Shown piece after piece: positions 55,266-63,648 of a DNA stretch of 64,000 nt. Numbering within the stretch: the stretch's first letter is position 1; the number at the start of each line of letters is the position of its first letter. Origin of the DNA: CAWCVR01 sp963799105 (GTDB lineage Bacteria; Acidobacteriota; Terriglobia; Bryobacterales; Bryobacteraceae); NCBI GenBank assembly GCA_963799105.1, contig CAWCVR010000010.1, positions 558,001-622,000 of the forward strand, in the 5' to 3' direction. The position numbers and the translations under genes were made by a program. The notes beneath the pieces were generated by a model. The model did no database searches. It was not told the origin of the DNA and worked only from the letters and a program-made list of their open reading frames with translations.

Positions 55266-55395
55266 ACGCCGGCACGCCAAACCATCGGATTCGACCCCGG
55301 GACCGGGACGGCTGCTGCGGCGCGGCAGCACCGTCCGGGACGGTGGCGGCGGCGCGGACATCCAAACCGGGACGGCGGCGCGCCGGCGCAGCCTG

Positions 55396-55710
55396 CTATT
55401 CGCGGATGAATTCGTAGCGTTCCAGCGTCGCCGCGACCTGATAGCCGGAAACGGGACCGGCGCCGTTCACACGCTCGGCGCGAATCACCTTGCCGATGCA
55501 GCGCAGGTTCACGGCCCGCGGGCTGTCGGGATTGAGCGTGATTACGTACTCGATGGGACCAGCCATGTCCGGCTCTTTTTCCGTGGTGAAGAGCACACCG
55601 CTGGAGCTGATGTTCCGCGTGAAGCCGGCCGTGACCGTGCGTTCCGGCCCGGAGCGGGTGACGGAGAGCGGAAGGCGGAGTTTGAAGCGCCGGGTTCGTC
55701 GGTGTTCCAT
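55396..55710 (-). CDS. PilZ domain protein
   Basis: The 104-residue single-domain protein carries the c-di-GMP-binding signature: RRTRRF near the N-terminus (RxxxR) and NISSSGVLF (D/NxSxxG) near residue 33, followed by a short beta barrel. It probably binds cyclic di-GMP and modulates motility, polysaccharide or pilus output. It stands alone between a regulator and the ATP synthase operon. Confidence 0.9.
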   Translation of the reverse strand: MEHRRTRRFKLRLPLSVTRSGPERTVTAGFTRNISSSGVLFTTEKEPDMAGPIEYVITLNPDSPRAVNLRCIGKVIRAERVNGAGPVSGYQVAATLERYEFIRE

Positions 55711-55858
55711 ACTGAGTCCTTCAACTGTAAGGGTCGTATCAGCCGAAGGTCAATAGTCCGGGACCGTTCCCAGGCGCATCAAGGGTACTAGAATCATGGG
55801 TTTAGTCGTACTGGGGGAATACCTGGAGGGAGGATGGAACGCGGCAGAAGTGGCACTG

Positions 55859-55894
55859 GCGGGACGGGCCCGCATGCCGCCGGGCCCGTCCCGC
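55859..55894 (-). terminator. Strong hairpin after the F0 ATP synthase operon
   Basis: Perfect 14-bp arms GCGGGACGGGCCCG and CGGGCCCGTCCCGC with an 8-nt loop lie 9 bp beyond the atpE stop on the minus strand. No T-run follows. It is a likely transcript end, or stabiliser, for the operon. Confidence 0.6.
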
Positions 55895-55902
55895 GGGAGA
55901 AG

Positions 55903-56214
55903 CTAGCCGACCTTCCAGGCCACGATGACCAGGGTATAGAGGGCCAGGGATTCAATCAGCGCCAGGCCCAGAATGAGGGCGAACTTGATGTTGCCGGCAG
56001 CCCCGGGGTTGCGCGCCATGGCTTCGGCGCAAGCGGCGATGGCCTTGCCCTGCGCCAGTCCGCAAAGGCCGCTGGCAATGGCCATAGCGAACCCGGCGCC
56101 GATATAGATCGCCCACTTGCTATCCGGTGCGGCGTTTCCGGAAGCTGTTTGCGCGCACAGAACCGAGCTGGCGACTAGCATCAGGGCCAGCACAACAAAT
56201 ACTTTTTTCGTCAT
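55903..56214 (-). CDS. atpE: ATP synthase subunit c
   Basis: The 103-residue proteolipid forms the rotating F0 ring. A signal-peptide-like extension (about 1-24) precedes two membrane helices: IGAGFAMAIASGLCGLAQG and FALILGLALIESLALYTLV. The ion carboxylate is Glu88 followed by Ser89, and Gln55 sits in the first helix in AQGKA. Q and E-S occur in sodium-binding c-rings such as that of Ilyobacter, although the Thr after Ser is Leu here, so the coupling ion is uncertain. AAGGAG lies 8 bp before the ATG at 56214. It is the last gene of the operon. Confidence 0.95.
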   Translation of the reverse strand: MTKKVFVVLALMLVASSVLCAQTASGNAAPDSKWAIYIGAGFAMAIASGLCGLAQGKAIAACAEAMARNPGAAGNIKFALILGLALIESLALYTLVIVAWKVG

Positions 56215-56304
56215 TTGAAACTCCTTAAGAATCGCTCCCAGGAGGTGGTCCCCGTCATCCTCTTGCAGCCGGGCTCACACTGGAGGAGCGGCATAATGCC
56301 GGAA

Positions 56305-57033
56305 TTAGTTCTCGTGGGCCACCGCGCCACCCACATACACCATGGTCAGGATCATGAAAATGTATGCCTGCAGAAGGGATACGAAAATGTGCAGGCCCAT
56401 AAAGGCCACCGGAACCCCCAGGCTCACCAGGCCCATGAAGACCACGGTCACCTTTTCGCCCGCGAACATGTTGGCGAACAGACGGATGGTGAGCGAGAGC
56501 GGGCGGGCCAGATGGCTGATGATTTCGATGGGAAACATGATGGGCGCCAGCCACCACACCGGCCCCGCGAAATGGGCGGCGTATTTCAGCGGCCCGAGCG
56601 CCAGGACGCCCATGAGATTGTAATAAAGGAAAGCCGCGAAGGCGCACCCGGCGGGGACCGACGGCGTCTGCGTGGGCGATTCGAAGCCGGGAATGATCCC
56701 GATGAGATTCATGAACAGAATGAAAATGAAGAGCGTGCCGCAGAAGACCACGTGCTTCGCTCCATCGTGCCCGATCTGATCGTCGGCATTGGTTCGGACG
56801 AAATCGTAGATAAGTTCGAAGCAATGCTGCAGCTTCCCCGGCTTCTCGACGCTCAGACGCGAGCGCAGGAAGGCGAAGAGCACCACGATGATGGCGGCGA
56901 CCAGGACTTCCATGGTGACAAAGTTGGCCCAGGGACGCGTTTCACCGTGAATCCCCACCAGGCCCAGCAAGGAATTGCCAGGGCCGGACAGGTAGTCATT
57001 GAATATCCGGGTGATCCAGATTTCTTTTTCCAT
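56305..57033 (-). CDS. atpB: ATP synthase subunit a
   Basis: The 242-residue stator subunit forms the ion half-channels next to the c-ring. Membrane segments run from about residue 30, and the essential Arg is in PLSLTIRLFANMFAGE. The C-terminal helix has YIFMILTMVYVGGAVAHEN. The ATG at 57033 (MEKEIWITR) is chosen because the upstream extension overlaps atpI. It lies 90 bp before atpE, so the two are probably co-transcribed. Confidence 0.95.
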   Translation of the reverse strand: MEKEIWITRIFNDYLSGPGNSLLGLVGIHGETRPWANFVTMEVLVAAIIVVLFAFLRSRLSVEKPGKLQHCFELIYDFVRTNADDQIGHDGAKHVVFCGTLFIFILFMNLIGIIPGFESPTQTPSVPAGCAFAAFLYYNLMGVLALGPLKYAAHFAGPVWWLAPIMFPIEIISHLARPLSLTIRLFANMFAGEKVTVVFMGLVSLGVPVAFMGLHIFVSLLQAYIFMILTMVYVGGAVAHEN

Positions 57034-57400
57034 GCAGTAGCTCGAAAACCCCTTCCGCGAGGACGGCCGCCGTCGAAACAAACAGCCCCACCAGCGCAGC
57101 CATCAGGCCGACCCTGGAAAACATGAATATAACATACAGCATTGTGCCCAACAGCACATACCGCAGCGCCGCCAGAGCCAGGATGTGCGAGCGCGCCGGC
57201 TTGCCGCCGAGCACCTCGACAAAATGATGCTGCCAGCGGAACACGGTCCACGACGCCGCGGCACCCAGCCCGAAGCCGATTCCCGCGCGCCAGCCCCATC
57301 CCACCGACGCCACCACCACGCCAGCCGCGGCCAGCCGCATCATCCAACGGAGCATACGCTCCACGGCTCCGGTATAGGAACCGCCTTCAACTTGGCTCAT
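56996..57400 (-). CDS. AtpI-like membrane protein of the ATP synthase operon
   Basis: 134 residues with four hydrophobic segments, starting ATG at 57400 (MSQVEGGSYTGAVERML). The pattern LRYVLLGTMLYVIFMF and GLFVSTAAVLAEGVFELL is like AtpI/small F0 assembly proteins. The 3' end overlaps atpB by 38 bp. AtpI family members help c-ring assembly or Mg2+ supply; this is inferred from position and topology. Confidence 0.75.
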   Translation of the reverse strand: MSQVEGGSYTGAVERMLRWMMRLAAAGVVVASVGWGWRAGIGFGLGAAASWTVFRWQHHFVEVLGGKPARSHILALAALRYVLLGTMLYVIFMFSRVGLMAALVGLFVSTAAVLAEGVFELLHGKRNLDHPDIQ

Positions 57401-57629
57401 CGGGACCCTTGGTTTCGCGGGCGGCGTCGCGCCGCAGCATGCGGAGTAACTCGATGACGCCTCCGGCGGTGCCCAGAAGCCCGAGAACGATCCACAGGAA
57501 GTGTGTGCCAATGGCGCGGTCGATGAGGTAACCGATGCCGCCGCCCACCAGACTCGAAACCGGCAACAGCAGGGCCAGCGACGCAACCTCGCCGATCATG
57601 GCGGCGGCGGACTGGTCGCGGCGGGGCAC
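57387..57629 (-). CDS. AtpZ/AtpI-type small membrane protein
   Basis: 80 residues with two membrane segments, LALLLPVSSLVGGGIGYLID and LWIVLGLLGTAGGVIELLRML, a hairpin topology typical of AtpZ/AtpI (DUF-type AtpQ/R-like) leaders of F0 operons. The GTG at 57629 lies only 8 nt behind a minus-strand TACACT hexamer and lacks a Shine-Dalgarno, so a leaderless start is plausible. Overlaps the next gene by 14 bp; first gene of the operon. Confidence 0.8.
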   Translation of the reverse strand: MPRRDQSAAAMIGEVASLALLLPVSSLVGGGIGYLIDRAIGTHFLWIVLGLLGTAGGVIELLRMLRRDAARETKGPDEPS

Positions 57630-57653
57630 GATTCCAGTGTAGCCAAAAATGGC

Positions 57654-57696
57654 GTCTGACCCCTTTTTTTAAAAAAGGGGTCAGACCCCTTTTTTG
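57654..57696 (-). terminator. Palindromic terminator of the ECF operon
   Basis: A 33-bp near-perfect palindrome (57654-57669 and 57671-57686, GTCTGACCCC with six Ts and its complement) is followed by another CCCCTTTTTT. On the minus strand, GGGG-TCTGA-CCCC with a T-run is a good intrinsic terminator directly after the PDZ gene stop. Confidence 0.85.
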
Positions 57697-58542
57697 TTAG
57701 AACCGCCTGGCGTTGCGGCGGTCTTCCATGGTCACATTCAGCGCCACTTCCTTCTTATTGCGCACCACCGTCACGGACAATCCGCGGTCGGGGCGGGCGG
57801 CGCGCAGGGCGGAGGCAACGTCGCGGGTATTCGACACCCTGGCGTCGCCCATCTTCACAATCACGTCGCCGGCCCTGAAACCGGCCTTGTCGGCGGGGGA
57901 GTCGCGGGCCACGGACTTCACCAGCACGCCATCCTTCACGCCGAAGAACTCCGCCAACTGGCCGTCCGGCTGCAGCGACTCCTCGTCCAGGCCCAGCACC
58001 GAGCTGTGGACCATAGTCACGATGGTGGGAATGTCGATGTTCACGGCCGGCATGGGAGGCATGGGGGGCATGGGCGGGATGGTCACCGTGAGGCCGTCGA
58101 AATCGATCATGCCGCCGGGCGTTTCGATCACCGTCCGCCGGCCGGTGGTCGCGGTGAGAGTGGTGTACTGGCCGTCGCGCCAGATTCCGATTCTGACTTC
58201 CGTGCCGGCGGGCGTCCCGCCCACCAGCTCTTGCAGGTTCTCCCGGCCTTGCACCGGCTTGCCGTTGAAGTCCAGAATCACGTCGCCGGGCTTGAGGCCG
58301 GCCCTGGACGCCGGGCTGTTGTCTCCCACCATGGTGACTTCCGCGCCCCGCTCTTCCTTCAACTTGAGGGCCTTGGCGCGCTCGGAGGTCACGTCCGCCA
58401 CGCCGATTCCCAAACGGGAGCCGTTGGTGTTGATGGTGAAGCCGCCGGCACGCCCGCCGGACGCGCTTTGCGCCAGCCCGCCGGGCGCGCCGAAGCTCAG
58501 CCCTGCCAGAAGCGCGATGCCCAATCCAAGTAAGTTCCTCAT
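57697..58542 (-). CDS. Exported protein with two PDZ domains
   Basis: The 281-residue product begins with a signal peptide (MRNLLGLGIALLAGLSFG). PDZ1 lies near residues 45-115 (SRLGIGVADVTSERAKAL, SRAGLKPGDVILDFNGK), a Pro/Met-rich PPMPPMPPMP linker near 150-165, and PDZ2 near 200-265 (FFGVKDGVLVKSVA, KAGFRAGDVIVKMGD). No protease catalytic domain is present, so it is an adaptor or scaffold rather than a DegP enzyme. The start has GAGGAG five bases upstream of the ATG at 58542, choosing it over a TTG at 58557. Last gene of the ECF operon. Confidence 0.92.
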   Translation of the reverse strand: MRNLLGLGIALLAGLSFGAPGGLAQSASGGRAGGFTINTNGSRLGIGVADVTSERAKALKLKEERGAEVTMVGDNSPASRAGLKPGDVILDFNGKPVQGRENLQELVGGTPAGTEVRIGIWRDGQYTTLTATTGRRTVIETPGGMIDFDGLTVTIPPMPPMPPMPAVNIDIPTIVTMVHSSVLGLDEESLQPDGQLAEFFGVKDGVLVKSVARDSPADKAGFRAGDVIVKMGDARVSNTRDVASALRAARPDRGLSVTVVRNKKEVALNVTMEDRRNARRF

Positions 58543-58564
58543 CGTCGATCTCCTCAATTCCCGT

Positions 58565-59725
58565 CTATCGCTGCCGTCTGATATAGATCGTGCCGCCCGC
58601 CGCGGCGATCTGCAATACCGGTCCGCCGCCGTTCACCGGCCCCTCGGCCACCAGGTGCGTGCCCTGGCGGCGCGCCCGGATGCTCGAGAAATCGGAGGTG
58701 ATCCGGCGCATGGTGTCGGACAATTCGTTATCCGCGCGAATCGTCACACCCACGTTGGACGGGATGGCCACGGTGATGTCACCATTGCCGGTGGCCAGCA
58801 GGGAATCCGCGATCCGGCTGCCCAGAAGGTTGGCGAGGATGCTCCCCATGGCGGTGGAGACCCGCATCGGTCCGTTGATGTTGCCCACCCGGACGCCGCC
58901 GGTGGCGCTCTCGCACTGCACGCCGGACGCGCCGCCGATGGTCACCGGGCCCAGCATGTTGCGCGCCGTCACCGCGCCTCCCGCCCGAACCACCTGGATT
59001 TCGCCGCCGCCGGTCGAGGCGTCCACCGTTCCCGACGCCGCCACGATGAGCACATTGCCGGCGCCGGTATGAGCGTGCACCGGGCCGCCCATCTGCCCGC
59101 CCACGATATCGCCGCCATCGGTCGCCAGAATCGCCTCGCCCCGGACGGATTTCACCTCGATCCGCCCCGCGCGCGTGGTGAACCGGACCGACCCTCCCAT
59201 GTGGCCGGCCCTCACGTCGCCGCCGCCGGTGAACAGCCTGCAATCGCCGCCCACGCGGTCCACCTGCAAATCCCCCACCGCATCCACGCTCAACGTCCCG
59301 TCGATGCCGCGAACGTCCACGCCGCCGTGGCTGCTCAAGATGGTCGCGGCGTCCAGGCGGGGAGCCTTTACCCAAACCGCCGTGACCACCTTGCCGCCCG
59401 GCGGGAGCAGCGTGACCTTGCCTTGATCCTGGCGAACCCGCATTCCCAGGAGCCCCAGAATGCGCCCAGCCTCCGCCTCGTCCTGCGCCGCCGCGCTGAA
59501 CTTGACGGTGACCTGAAGGTCGTTTGAAACGCCGCCCTCCAGCGTCACCGGGCCGAGCGCTACGATTGTCAGCCGCGGCTGCGCGGCCAGCGCCATGGTG
59601 ACGGTGCGCGACCACATGTTGCCTTCGCGCTTCAGCTCCTGCTGGGCGGAAGCCGCCAGCGGAACCAGCACGCCGAACACCAGGGCGGCGGCCCGCCCGG
59701 GACTAAAATGTGCCGACCGAAGCAT
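58565..59725 (-). CDS. DUF4097-type beta-helical secreted protein
   Basis: 386 residues with a signal peptide. The remainder is a regular right-handed beta-helix-like repeat rich in VxxxxVxGxVxxxxxxG turns (GGVDVRGIDGTLSVDAVG, GGDVRAGHMGGSVRFTTRAG, IVGGQMGGPVHAHTGAG), matching the DUF4097 (putative adhesin) family. It probably is an exported surface or periplasmic protein. It overlaps the preceding anti-sigma gene by 23 bp, and thus belongs to the sigma/anti-sigma operon. Confidence 0.87.
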   Translation of the reverse strand: MLRSAHFSPGRAAALVFGVLVPLAASAQQELKREGNMWSRTVTMALAAQPRLTIVALGPVTLEGGVSNDLQVTVKFSAAAQDEAEAGRILGLLGMRVRQDQGKVTLLPPGGKVVTAVWVKAPRLDAATILSSHGGVDVRGIDGTLSVDAVGDLQVDRVGGDCRLFTGGGDVRAGHMGGSVRFTTRAGRIEVKSVRGEAILATDGGDIVGGQMGGPVHAHTGAGNVLIVAASGTVDASTGGGEIQVVRAGGAVTARNMLGPVTIGGASGVQCESATGGVRVGNINGPMRVSTAMGSILANLLGSRIADSLLATGNGDITVAIPSNVGVTIRADNELSDTMRRITSDFSSIRARRQGTHLVAEGPVNGGGPVLQIAAAGGTIYIRRQR

Positions 59726-60623
59726 TCAGGTCCTTGAGCGCCGTTTCCAGTTTCTGGCGCACGCCGCTGTTGTCTTCCCGCTGCACCACGCTCTGCATCA
59801 CGCCCACCATGGATTCGTCGCGCCGCGTCACCAGCAGGTCCACGATCTGCATGCGCACGGCCGCGTTGTCGTCGGTTTGCAGAACCCGGGCCATCGCCTT
59901 GCGCACTTCCGGATCGGCCGCCAGGGGCTTCAATTTGTCCAGGGCCTTCAGACGCACGCCCGCGTTGGGGTCGTGATCGAGCGCGCCCAGCAGGGCGTCG
60001 CGGACTTCGGCCGTGTCCGTGCCCGGAGACAGCAGGCCCATGGATTCCACGCGCACGTCCGGATTGTCCTGGTGGAACGCCGTGAGCAGCAACTTCTGGA
60101 TGGCGGGAGAATCCGTGCGCCCGGAGATCACCTTGCGTTGGGTTTCGTCGAAAGCGATCTGCACGCCCCCGGAGCCGTCCGCCTGCACGCTGCGCACGGT
60201 GGCGAAGGCGGTGTCGTCCGCCGGCCTCCACCAGGTGCGCCCCGCGCCGCTGAATCGCGCACCCGCGAAACCCATGGCCACCAGCGCTACGGCGCCCACC
60301 GGCGCGCGCCAGCGGGAGAATCCCGCGAGCGTTGCGCCCATGGCTTCCAGAAACAGCGTCCAAGGTCCTTTCGCCGGCGCAGCCGCCAGCGGCGCGCCGC
60401 CCCGGACGGCGGCCCTCAGATCCGCGCGGCATTCCTCGAGAAGGAGCGCCGGAACCTCCGCCTGGCGCCGGCCCAGCGCCCCCGCCAGCGAAGCCATCCG
60501 CGCCATTTCGCGCGCACACGCCGCGCACTCGCGCAGGTGCGCCTCCACGCGGTCTTCCTCCCCGGCCGGCAGTTCGCCGTAAAAGTAGAGGGGAATCAGT
60601 TTCCCAACCGCATCGCAAGTCAT
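59703..60623 (-). CDS. Anti-sigma factor with zinc-binding domain, membrane anchor and HEAT repeats
   Basis: 306 residues. The N-terminus has the ZAS-type HxxxCxxC motif (His29, Cys33, Cys36 in HLRECAACA), which binds the ECF sigma. One transmembrane segment lies near residues 95-120 (WRAPVGAVALVAMGFAGARF). The periplasmic C-terminus has HEAT-like helical repeats (LLTAFHQDNPDVRVESMG, LDHDPNAGVRLKALDKL, LQTDDNAAVRMQIVDLL), unusual as a sensor. The gene overlaps the sigma gene as ATGA. Its release of the sigma upon a signal is expected. Confidence 0.9.
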   Translation of the reverse strand: MTCDAVGKLIPLYFYGELPAGEEDRVEAHLRECAACAREMARMASLAGALGRRQAEVPALLLEECRADLRAAVRGGAPLAAAPAKGPWTLFLEAMGATLAGFSRWRAPVGAVALVAMGFAGARFSGAGRTWWRPADDTAFATVRSVQADGSGGVQIAFDETQRKVISGRTDSPAIQKLLLTAFHQDNPDVRVESMGLLSPGTDTAEVRDALLGALDHDPNAGVRLKALDKLKPLAADPEVRKAMARVLQTDDNAAVRMQIVDLLVTRRDESMVGVMQSVVQREDNSGVRQKLETALKDLNASVGTF

Positions 60624-61231
60624 AGAAAATCTCCCAATACCACGCGCATCTTCTGAGTGGCGCGGAACAGGCAGTTCTTGGCGGCCTCTTCGGTGGTGCC
60701 CAGAATTTCGCCGATGTTCCGCAATCGCAATCCCTCGTAGTGGCGGAGTTCGAAGACCATTCGCTCCCGCAGCGTCAGATCCAACAGAGCGCTATCGATC
60801 CGCGAGCGCAACTGGCGGTTCCGCAGCACCCGCTCCGGATCCGCCTGGGCGCCGTCTTCTTCGAAATTCTCCATGCGGTCGATGAATCCCTCGGGCGTCT
60901 CCACCACCGCCGGTTCCTCTTTCCGCACCTTCCGCTTCCGCAACTGGTCGAGACAGATGTTGGTCACGATGCGGTACAGCCAGGTGTGAAAACTACAATC
61001 GAAACGAAACGTGTGGAGGTTGCGGAATACCCGTAGAAACGCTTCCTGGTAGACGTCCCGCGCATCTTCCGGCGACCGCAGAAGGTTCATGGCCAGCCGG
61101 AGCACACTTTGGTCGTAGGAACGCACCAACTGCTCGAACGCGTCCTGATCGCCAAGTTGGGCCGCCCGAATCAGCGAATCCACCTGCGGATTCAATCGGG
61201 GCCCCACCGCGCCGGCTGCATCCTGGGCCAT
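60620..61231 (-). CDS. ECF-type RNA polymerase sigma factor
   Basis: 203 residues. Region 2: DAFEQLVRSYDQSVLRLAMN, then DARDVYQEAFLRVFRNLHTF and FHTWLYRIVTNICLDQLRKR. Region 4: LRERMVFELRHYEGLRLRNI followed by LGTTEEAAKNCLFRATQKMR. The two are joined by a short acidic linker, the RpoE-like two-domain form. It directs an operon including its own anti-sigma factor, a DUF4097 protein and a PDZ protein, most likely an envelope-stress or surface regulon. The ATG at 61231 is chosen over a GTG at 61237. The region up to 61529 is AT-richer leader DNA without a gene. Confidence 0.93.
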   Translation of the reverse strand: MAQDAAGAVGPRLNPQVDSLIRAAQLGDQDAFEQLVRSYDQSVLRLAMNLLRSPEDARDVYQEAFLRVFRNLHTFRFDCSFHTWLYRIVTNICLDQLRKRKVRKEEPAVVETPEGFIDRMENFEEDGAQADPERVLRNRQLRSRIDSALLDLTLRERMVFELRHYEGLRLRNIGEILGTTEEAAKNCLFRATQKMRVVLGDFL

Positions 61232-61529
61232 AATCACGTCAGTTTACCGCGCCTCCAACTCCTGTTGCCTCTATGGGATTGGACGCACCTGTGGACGATT
61301 CGTCACGCCGGGGCCCACCCGGCCCGGTTGTGCCCGATCTCGAGCGCTGCGCACCCACATGGGGTTGCTTACTCACACACCTGGGCGAAAAGACCCTCCT
61401 TTGCCCCCACTTTGGCCTGCCAAGCCCATTTTTGTGCACAAACCGTGGATTTTGTCAACAATCAAGTGTGGAAATCGCATTGCAGGGAGGTATCCGGACG
61501 TTTCCGCGTCATCCCAGGAGGACGCCAGC

Positions 61530-62847
61530 ATGGACAACCAGACGCTCACCATCACCGACAATCGGACGCAGCAAAGCTATACCGTGCCGATCTACCGCGG
61601 CACCATCCGCGCCATGGACCTCCGCCAGATCAAGACCAGCCCCGGCGATTTCGGGCTGATGACCTACGACCCGGCCTTCATGAATACGGCTTCCTGCCAG
61701 AGCGCCATCACCTTCCTGGATGGCGAGGCGGGCATCCTTCTCTATCGCGGCTATCCCATCGAACAGCTTGCCGAGCACTGCACCTTCCTGGAGGTCGCCT
61801 ACCTGCTGCTACACGGGGAATTGCCCACCAGCGACGAACTGGCCTACTGGAACTGCGAAATCATGCGCCACACCATGACTGCACGAGAACGTGAAGAAGT
61901 TCATCGACGGCTTCCACCACGACGCCCACCCCATGGGCATCCTGATGAGCACGGTGGCGGCGCTTTCCACCTTCTACCCGGACGCGCGCAACATCGCCGA
62001 CCCCAAGGTCCGGCGCAAGCAGGTGATCCGGCTGATCGGCAAGATGCCCACGCTGGCGGCGTTCGCCTATCGCCACCGGCTGGGCCTGCCCTACATCTAT
62101 CCCGATCCCGAGCTCGGCTACACCAAGAACTACATGAACATGCTGTGGAGGCGGACCGAGCCGAAGTACGTGGCCAACCCGGTGCTGGCGCGCGCCCTGG
62201 AAGTGCTGTTCATCCTGCACGCCGACCACGAGCAGAATTGCAGCACCAGCGCCATGCGCGCGGTGGGCAGCTCGCGGCGCCGATCCGTTCGCCAGCGCGG
62301 CCGCGGCCATCGCCGCGCTCTCCGGCCCGCTGCACGGCGGCGCCAACGAAGAAGTGCTGCGCATGCTGGATGAAATCGGCTCGCAAGGAAAACATCCCGG
62401 GCTTCATCGAGCAGGTGAAGAGCGGCAAGCGCAAGCTGATGGGCTTCGGACACCGGGTGTACAAGAACTACGACCCGCGCGCCCGCATCATCAAGCAGGT
62501 GGCCGAGGAAGTTTTCGAGGTGACCGGCCGCAATCCCAAGATCGACATCGCCCTGGAGCTGGAGCGCATCGCGCTTTCCGACGAGCTACTTCATCAAGCG
62601 CAAACTGTATCCCAACGTGGACTTCTATTCGGGGATTATTTACCAGGCGATGGGCTTCACGCCCGACCAGTTCACGGTGCTGTTCGGCATTCCGCGTACG
62701 GTGGGCTGGCTGGCGCAGTGGCAGGAGATGCTGGCGGACACGGAGCAGAAGATCGCCCGTCCGCGGCAGATCTACACCGGCGAAACGCGCCGCGAGGTGG
62801 TGCCGATCACGCTGCGCCACGAGGCGGAATTGGCCGCCCACGCGTAG
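61530..62847 (+). CDS. gltA: Citrate synthase; four single-base insertions break the frame
   Basis: This enzyme condenses acetyl-CoA and oxaloacetate to citrate at the entry of the TCA cycle. AGGAGG lies 6 bp before the ATG at 61530. Conserved blocks are complete but in different frames: YRGYPIEQLAEHCTFLEVAY, then KKFIDGFHHDAHPMGILMST, LHADHEQNCSTSAMR (His near 230), the GPLHGGANEEVLRMLDEI block (His near 265), FGHRVYKNYDPRA (catalytic loop) and VGWLAQWQEML. Removing one base each at 61879 (A), about 62274-62277 (G or C), 62384 (C) and 62586 (C) rebuilds a typical enzyme of about 437 residues. The regular pattern suggests sequence errors rather than decay. Confidence 0.93.
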
Positions 62848-62858
62848 GGCGGCGGGGG

Positions 62859-62864
62859 TACAAT
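62859..62864 (+). promoter_or_regulatory. -10 box (TACAAT) of the MBL-fold gene
   Basis: TACAAT ends 7 nt before the ATG at 62872, so transcription would begin at or right before the start codon. No Shine-Dalgarno is present, which fits a leaderless message. Confidence 0.5.
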
Positions 62865-62871
62865 CGGCTCT

Positions 62872-63585
62872 ATGATTCGATTGCTGCCCCTCATGCTTCT
62901 GGCGGTTCTCGCCTTCGCGGCGGCGCCCGAGGAGTTTCGCACTTCCGCCGGCCCGCTCCAACTGACGCCCATCCAGCACGCCAGCCTGATGATCAAGGCC
63001 GGCGGAAAGGTCCTGTACGTCGATCCGGCGGAGGGCAAGTACGACGGGTTGCCGCGGGCCGACTACATCCTCATCACCGACATCCACTTCGATCACATGG
63101 CGCCCACCGTCGTGGACAAGCTCAGAAAGCCCGGCACCGTGATCCTGGCGCCCAAGGCCGTGGCGGCCACGGTGAAGGGCTGCACCATTGTTTCCAACGG
63201 CGAAACCAAGACCGTCGGCGCGTTCAAGGTGGAAGCCATCCCCATGTACAACCTCAAGCCCGCGCCCGACGGTACGGTTTACCACGAGAAGGGCCGCGGC
63301 AACGGGTACGTGCTGACTTACGGCGGCAAGCGCTTCTATTTCTCGGGCGATACCGAAGGCATTCCGGAGATGAGGGCGCTCAAGAACATCGACGTGGCAT
63401 TCGTCTGCATGAACCTGCCGTACACCATGTCGCCGGCGGCCGCGGCGGAAGCGGTGAAGGCGTTCCGGCCGGGCATCGTCTACCCGTACCACTACCGCGG
63501 CGGCGGCGTGGATCCCCAGGACTTCGTGCGTGCGCTCGTGGGCACCGGCATCGAAGTGCGCCTGCGGAACTGGTACGAGGATTGA
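62872..63585 (+). CDS. Exported MBL-fold (beta-lactamase-like) hydrolase
   Basis: The product has 237 residues with an N-terminal signal peptide (MIRLLPLMLLAVLAFAA). The metal-binding loop is TDIHFDHMAP, with His72, Asp74 and His75; the first His of the common HxHxDH is an Asp. Other ligands are seen as FSGDTEGIPEM (Asp) and YPYHYRGG (His). It is close to the UlaG/RomA-like branch of the superfamily, often phosphodiesterases. It follows citrate synthase by 24 bp but has its own -10 box. Confidence 0.92.
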   Translation: MIRLLPLMLLAVLAFAAAPEEFRTSAGPLQLTPIQHASLMIKAGGKVLYVDPAEGKYDGLPRADYILITDIHFDHMAPTVVDKLRKPGTVILAPKAVAATVKGCTIVSNGETKTVGAFKVEAIPMYNLKPAPDGTVYHEKGRGNGYVLTYGGKRFYFSGDTEGIPEMRALKNIDVAFVCMNLPYTMSPAAAAEAVKAFRPGIVYPYHYRGGGVDPQDFVRALVGTGIEVRLRNWYED

Positions 63586-63615
63586 CGAGCCCGGTGCTCG
63601 AAGGTGCCGCCACGC

Positions 63616-63642
63616 GGGGCAGGTTGTCAATTGCCCCACAAC
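63616..63642. repeat. Family B minimal repeat, copy B2
   Basis: GCGGGGCAGGTTGTC followed almost immediately by the inverse AATTGCCCCAC gives a short palindrome between convergent genes. It is the smallest version of the element seen at 44218-44370. Confidence 0.65.
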
Positions 63643-63648
63643 GCCCGG

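Noticed and set aside
61530..62847. Citrate synthase and recA as true pseudogenes
   Set aside because: All active-site and structural motifs are intact and the only lesions are single extra bases, so I keep them as genes with probable sequence errors.
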